Positions 5,435-7,323 of a stretch of 7,323 bases of DNA are shown in pieces. The stretch is from an uncultured Gemmatimonadota bacterium (GTDB taxonomy: Bacteria; Gemmatimonadota; Gemmatimonadetes; Gemmatimonadales; Gemmatimonadaceae): contig CAMLIU010000072.1 of the NCBI GenBank assembly GCA_946479995.1, positions 1-7,323 of the forward strand, written 5' to 3'. A program made the translations under genes and the position numbers. The notes under the pieces were generated by a model, which had not been told where the DNA came from, did no database searches, and was given only the letters and a program-made list of their open reading frames with translations. Position 1 is the first letter of the stretch. Every line of letters starts with the position of its first letter.

Positions 5435-6751
5435 ATGCCAACTCGCCCTGCAATCACCGACTGGCAACGCGAACGCCGACTGCCTCGCGTAGTGATCATC
5501 GGGGGCGGGTTCGGGGGGCTGTATGCGGCGCGGGCGCTCAGGCGCGCGAAGGTGGAGCTCGTCGTGCTCGATCGCACGAACCACCATCTCTTCCAGCCGC
5601 TGCTCTACCAGGTGGCCACGGCCACGCTCGCGCCCACCGACATCACCGCGCCCATCCGCTGGCTGCTGCGGCAGCAGGCGAACACCACCGTGCTCCTCGC
5701 CGAGGCGCAGCGGGTGGATCCGGAGCGGCGCGTCGTGGTCATAGACGCCGAGCCGTACGAGATCGCCTACGACTACCTCATCGTCGCCGCCGGCGCGCGG
5801 CACGCGTACTTCGGGCATCCGGAGTGGGAGGATCTCGCGCCCGGGCTCAAGAGCATCGGCGACGCCATCGAGCTGCGGCAGCGCATCCTCATCGCCTTCG
5901 AGCGGGCGGAGGAGGCGATGACCGACGCCGAGCGCGATGCGTGGCTGACGTTCGTCATCGTCGGCGCGGGGCCGACCGGCACCGAGCTCGCCGGCATGCT
6001 CCCCACCATCGCGAAGCATTCGCTGCCGCGCGAGTACCGCCGCATCGCCAGCGCGAACGTGCGCGTCCTCCTCCTCGAGGGGGGACGCAAGGTGCTCTCC
6101 ACCTATCCCGACGCGCTCGCCGAGCATGCGCGGCGCGACCTCGAGAACCTCGGCGTCGACGTCCGCACCGGTGCGCTGGTGACGAACATCGAGCCGGGGA
6201 AGGTGCACGTCGGCGACGAGGTGATCCGCACCAACACCATCATCTGGGCGGCCGGCAACGCCGCGTCGCCACTGGGCAGGACGCTCGGTGCGGAGGTGGA
6301 CCGTGTGGGCCGCGTGCTCGTCGCCCCCGACCTCAGCGTGCCGGGCCATCCGGAGATCTTCGCCATCGGCGACATGGCGGCGGTCACGTCGGAGGGAAAG
6401 CCCGTGCCCGGCGTGGCGCCGGCCGCGATGCAGATGGGGCGCCACACGGCGAAGAACATCAGGCGCGACCTCGAGCAGCGCGAGCGGAAGCCCTTCGTCT
6501 ACCGCAACAAGGGCGACCTCGCGACCATCGGCCGCCACCGCGCCGTGGCCGACTTCGGCCGGCTCAGGCTCACCGGCTTCATCGCGTGGTGGTTCTGGCT
6601 GTTCGTCCACATCATGTACCTGGCCGGATTCCGGAACCGATTGAGCGTCCTGATCGAATGGGGATACAGCTACTTCACCTTCGAGCGCGGGTCGCGGCTG
6701 ATCACGCTGCCGAGGGAGGACAGGCGGCTGAAGGTGGAGGGCTCGCGCTGA
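5435..6751 (+). CDS. NAD(P)/FAD-dependent oxidoreductase, type II NADH dehydrogenase (NDH-2)-like
   Basis: This 438-residue flavoprotein most likely oxidises NADH and reduces membrane quinone without pumping protons. Two dinucleotide-binding folds are visible: an FAD-binding GGGFGG (23-28) and an NAD(P)-binding VGAGPTGTELAG (176-187). The second FAD contact, 'IFAIGDMA' (308-315), and 'GVAPAAMQMG' (326-335), equivalent to the quinone-site region of NDH-2, follow. The C-terminal segment at about 381-416 is rich in W, F and Y ('GFIAWWFWLFVHIMYLAGF') and matches the amphipathic membrane anchor of NDH-2. 'DRTNHHLFQPLLYQVA' near the N-terminus is also characteristic. The length fits the family. I chose ATG 5435 because the conserved fold begins soon after; an upstream TTG at 5393 lies in the inverted repeat. 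No Shine-Dalgarno sequence is evident before 5435. A related ferredoxin- or sulfide-oxidising paralogue is less likely, as the cysteines expected for sulfide:quinone reductase are absent. Confidence 0.9.
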   Translation: MPTRPAITDWQRERRLPRVVIIGGGFGGLYAARALRRAKVELVVLDRTNHHLFQPLLYQVATATLAPTDITAPIRWLLRQQANTTVLLAEAQRVDPERRVVVIDAEPYEIAYDYLIVAAGARHAYFGHPEWEDLAPGLKSIGDAIELRQRILIAFERAEEAMTDAERDAWLTFVIVGAGPTGTELAGMLPTIAKHSLPREYRRIASANVRVLLLEGGRKVLSTYPDALAEHARRDLENLGVDVRTGALVTNIEPGKVHVGDEVIRTNTIIWAAGNAASPLGRTLGAEVDRVGRVLVAPDLSVPGHPEIFAIGDMAAVTSEGKPVPGVAPAAMQMGRHTAKNIRRDLEQRERKPFVYRNKGDLATIGRHRAVADFGRLRLTGFIAWWFWLFVHIMYLAGFRNRLSVLIEWGYSYFTFERGSRLITLPREDRRLKVEGSR

Positions 6752-6799
6752 CGCGCGCCGTGAGCGAGGATTGGTCGACGCTGTTCGCACCATGAAGCG

Positions 6800-6805
6800 A
6801 GGAGG
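6800..6805 (+). promoter_or_regulatory. Shine-Dalgarno sequence AGGAGG for the small membrane protein
   Basis: A perfect AGGAGG lies 6 nt before ATG 6812 and fixes that start. It is the strongest ribosome-binding site in the window. An ATG at 6792 lies upstream of it in another frame and is not served by it. Confidence 0.8.
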
Positions 6806-6811
6806 TCAGGG

Positions 6812-7213
6812 ATGCATCGCTCCATCTGGCGGAAGGTCCTGGTTGCCCTGTTCATTCTCCTGGCGCTCGATGGGTTCGTCGAGACCACGCGGCACTTCCT
6901 GACGCCCGGGGACGTGCCGGGCGCGCTGGCCTGGCTGCAGTTCGGCGCGGGCTCGCTCGCGCTGGCCTCCGCCGTGGGGCTGTGGCGCCGGGCCCGGTGG
7001 GGCTCGGCCGTGATCATGGCGTGGGGGCTCGAGGTGGCGACGATGCTCGTGCTGCTCGAGTCGATCCTCCACCTCGACGCACAGGCGAGCGCCGGGTTGT
7101 GGCCCGGCGCGGCCGTGCTCCTGGTGGTCGCCGCGTTGAGCGCGGGGTATGCCGAGAGGACCCGGATCGGCACGACGCCGGCCCGGCAGCGCGCAGTCGT
7201 TCATTCGGAGTAG
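6812..7213 (+). CDS. Small four-helix integral membrane protein, function unknown
   Basis: I do not recognise this 133-residue protein. It has a short basic N-terminus (MHRSIWRK) and four predicted hydrophobic helices at about 8-24, 36-58, 64-85 and 94-112, with a basic, soluble tail (RTRIGTTPARQR). A pair of arginines and WRRARWG (about 58-64) between helices 2 and 3 probably faces the cytoplasm, putting both ends inside by the positive-inside rule. Acidic residues lie in or next to helices (D20, E24, E74, E83), which is slightly unusual and may matter for function. The start is supported by AGGAGG 6 nt upstream. It lies 60 nt after the NDH-2 gene and 49 nt before the next gene, so co-transcription with both is plausible. 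It could be a DoxX-like or other small membrane protein, but I see no diagnostic motif. Confidence 0.8.
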   Translation: MHRSIWRKVLVALFILLALDGFVETTRHFLTPGDVPGALAWLQFGAGSLALASAVGLWRRARWGSAVIMAWGLEVATMLVLLESILHLDAQASAGLWPGAAVLLVVAALSAGYAERTRIGTTPARQRAVVHSE

Positions 7214-7214
7214 T

Positions 7215-7231
7215 CCACAGCGTCGCTGTGG
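7215..7231 (+). other. Perfect hairpin 1 between the membrane protein and Fe-S gene
   Basis: CCACAGC (7215-7221) and GCTGTGG (7225-7231) form a perfect 7-bp stem with a 3-nt loop (gtc), starting one base after the upstream stop codon. No T-tract follows, so it is not a classical intrinsic terminator. It may protect the upstream mRNA 3' end or tune expression of the next gene. Confidence 0.6.
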
Positions 7232-7234
7232 CAG

Positions 7235-7250
7235 GCCAGCGCACGCTGGC
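7235..7250 (+). other. Hairpin 2, abutting the ribosome-binding site of the Fe-S gene
   Basis: GCCAGC (7235-7240) and GCTGGC (7245-7250) form a perfect 6-bp stem with loop gcac. The stem ends one base before the GGAGG ribosome-binding site (7251-7255), close enough to affect ribosome access. It stands only 3 nt after hairpin 1, giving two tandem stem-loops in a 49-nt gap. Confidence 0.55.
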
Positions 7251-7255
7251 GGAGG
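7251..7255 (+). promoter_or_regulatory. Shine-Dalgarno sequence GGAGG for the Fe-S protein gene
   Basis: GGAGG lies 7 nt before ATG 7263, a normal spacing, and supports that start for the partial gene at the window end. Confidence 0.7.
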
Positions 7256-7262
7256 CAGGACC

Positions 7263-7323
7263 ATGAGCAAGCCACTCCAGACCTACGAGACGGACGAGAT
7301 CACCGTCACCTTCGACCCGAACA
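7263..7323 (+). CDS. Probable divergent 4Fe-4S mono-cluster protein (YjdI-like), 5' fragment
   Basis: Only 20 codons and one base are in the window, giving MSKPLQTYETDEITVTFDPN. The pattern, a short polar lead, then E-I-T-V-T-F-D-P-N, matches what I remember of the start of small YjdI-type proteins with the divergent 4Fe-4S mono-cluster domain (Fer4_19), where the next residues are usually an I-C-x-H-x-x-x-C segment. The cluster cysteines themselves lie beyond the window, so the assignment is provisional. The start is supported by GGAGG 7 nt upstream. It probably belongs to the same transcript as the small membrane protein. In known relatives the role is unclear; binding a single iron-sulfur cluster is the expected property. 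Confidence 0.55.
   Translation, partial: MSKPLQTYETDEITVTFDPN

Noticed and set aside
5096..6793. 565-codon open frame on the minus strand
   Set aside because: It spans the NDH-2 gene, the intergenic palindrome and the end of the permease, mixing unrelated regions; composition is typical of a GC-rich shadow frame.
5824..6795. 323-codon + strand open frame overlapping NDH-2
   Set aside because: It is an alternate frame of the NDH-2 gene with arginine-, alanine- and histidine-rich low-complexity translation and no start signal.
6792..6812. ATG at 6792 as an alternative start
   Set aside because: It is out of frame with the membrane protein and upstream of the AGGAGG that serves ATG 6812.

Overview
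The window is a GC-rich bacterial segment read entirely on the + strand: six genes or gene fragments, two repeat-rich non-coding stretches, and no RNA gene, CRISPR array or transposase. GC-ending codons dominate. The first gene is the C-terminal half of a large PIG-L deacetylase-type protein, an architecture I associate with Gemmatimonadota and Bacteroidota. With the high GC, a Gemmatimonadota-like bacterium is the best guess, but this is inference and not proven by the window.

Layout. (1) From before base 1 to 1179: the C-terminal part of a PIG-L family deacetylase-like protein (NEW3-like beta domain, then a glutamine-amidotransferase-like domain). (2) 1184-1413: a compositionally distinct repeat element made of 7-nt GTAC repeats, a 60-nt tandem duplication and inverted ends; its right end runs into the signal peptide of the next gene. 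(3) 1323-5184: a complete three-gene ABC importer of the iron(III)/aminoethylphosphonate/spermidine-like class: lipoprotein binding protein, ATPase with TOBE domain, and a fused two-domain permease. Its two internal junctions are 4-bp GTGA overlaps. (4) 5185-5434: an intergenic region holding a long inverted repeat (arms at about 5201-5251 and 5376-5426). (5) 5435-6751: a type II NADH dehydrogenase (NDH-2)-like flavoprotein. (6) 6812-7213: a small four-helix membrane protein of unknown function. (7) 7263 to the window end: the first 20 codons of a protein that looks like a YjdI-type divergent 4Fe-4S protein, preceded by two tandem hairpins.

Function. The importer genes form one operon: the lipoprotein captures a small ligand outside the cytoplasmic membrane, the fused permease forms the channel and the ATPase powers it. 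The ligand cannot be fixed from sequence; the tandem tyrosine pair typical of classical ferric-binding proteins is not where expected. NDH-2 would pass electrons from NADH to quinone at the inner face of the membrane. A link between the importer, NDH-2 and the iron-sulfur protein through iron is possible but speculative.

Most unusual are the two repeat-rich stretches. They share short motifs (a 13-nt match in inverted orientation and a 15/16 match in direct orientation) and may be copies of one dispersed palindromic repeat family. One copy appears to contribute DNA to a lipoprotein signal peptide; the other ends eight bases before the NDH-2 start codon. I did not find a convincing new multi-gene system.
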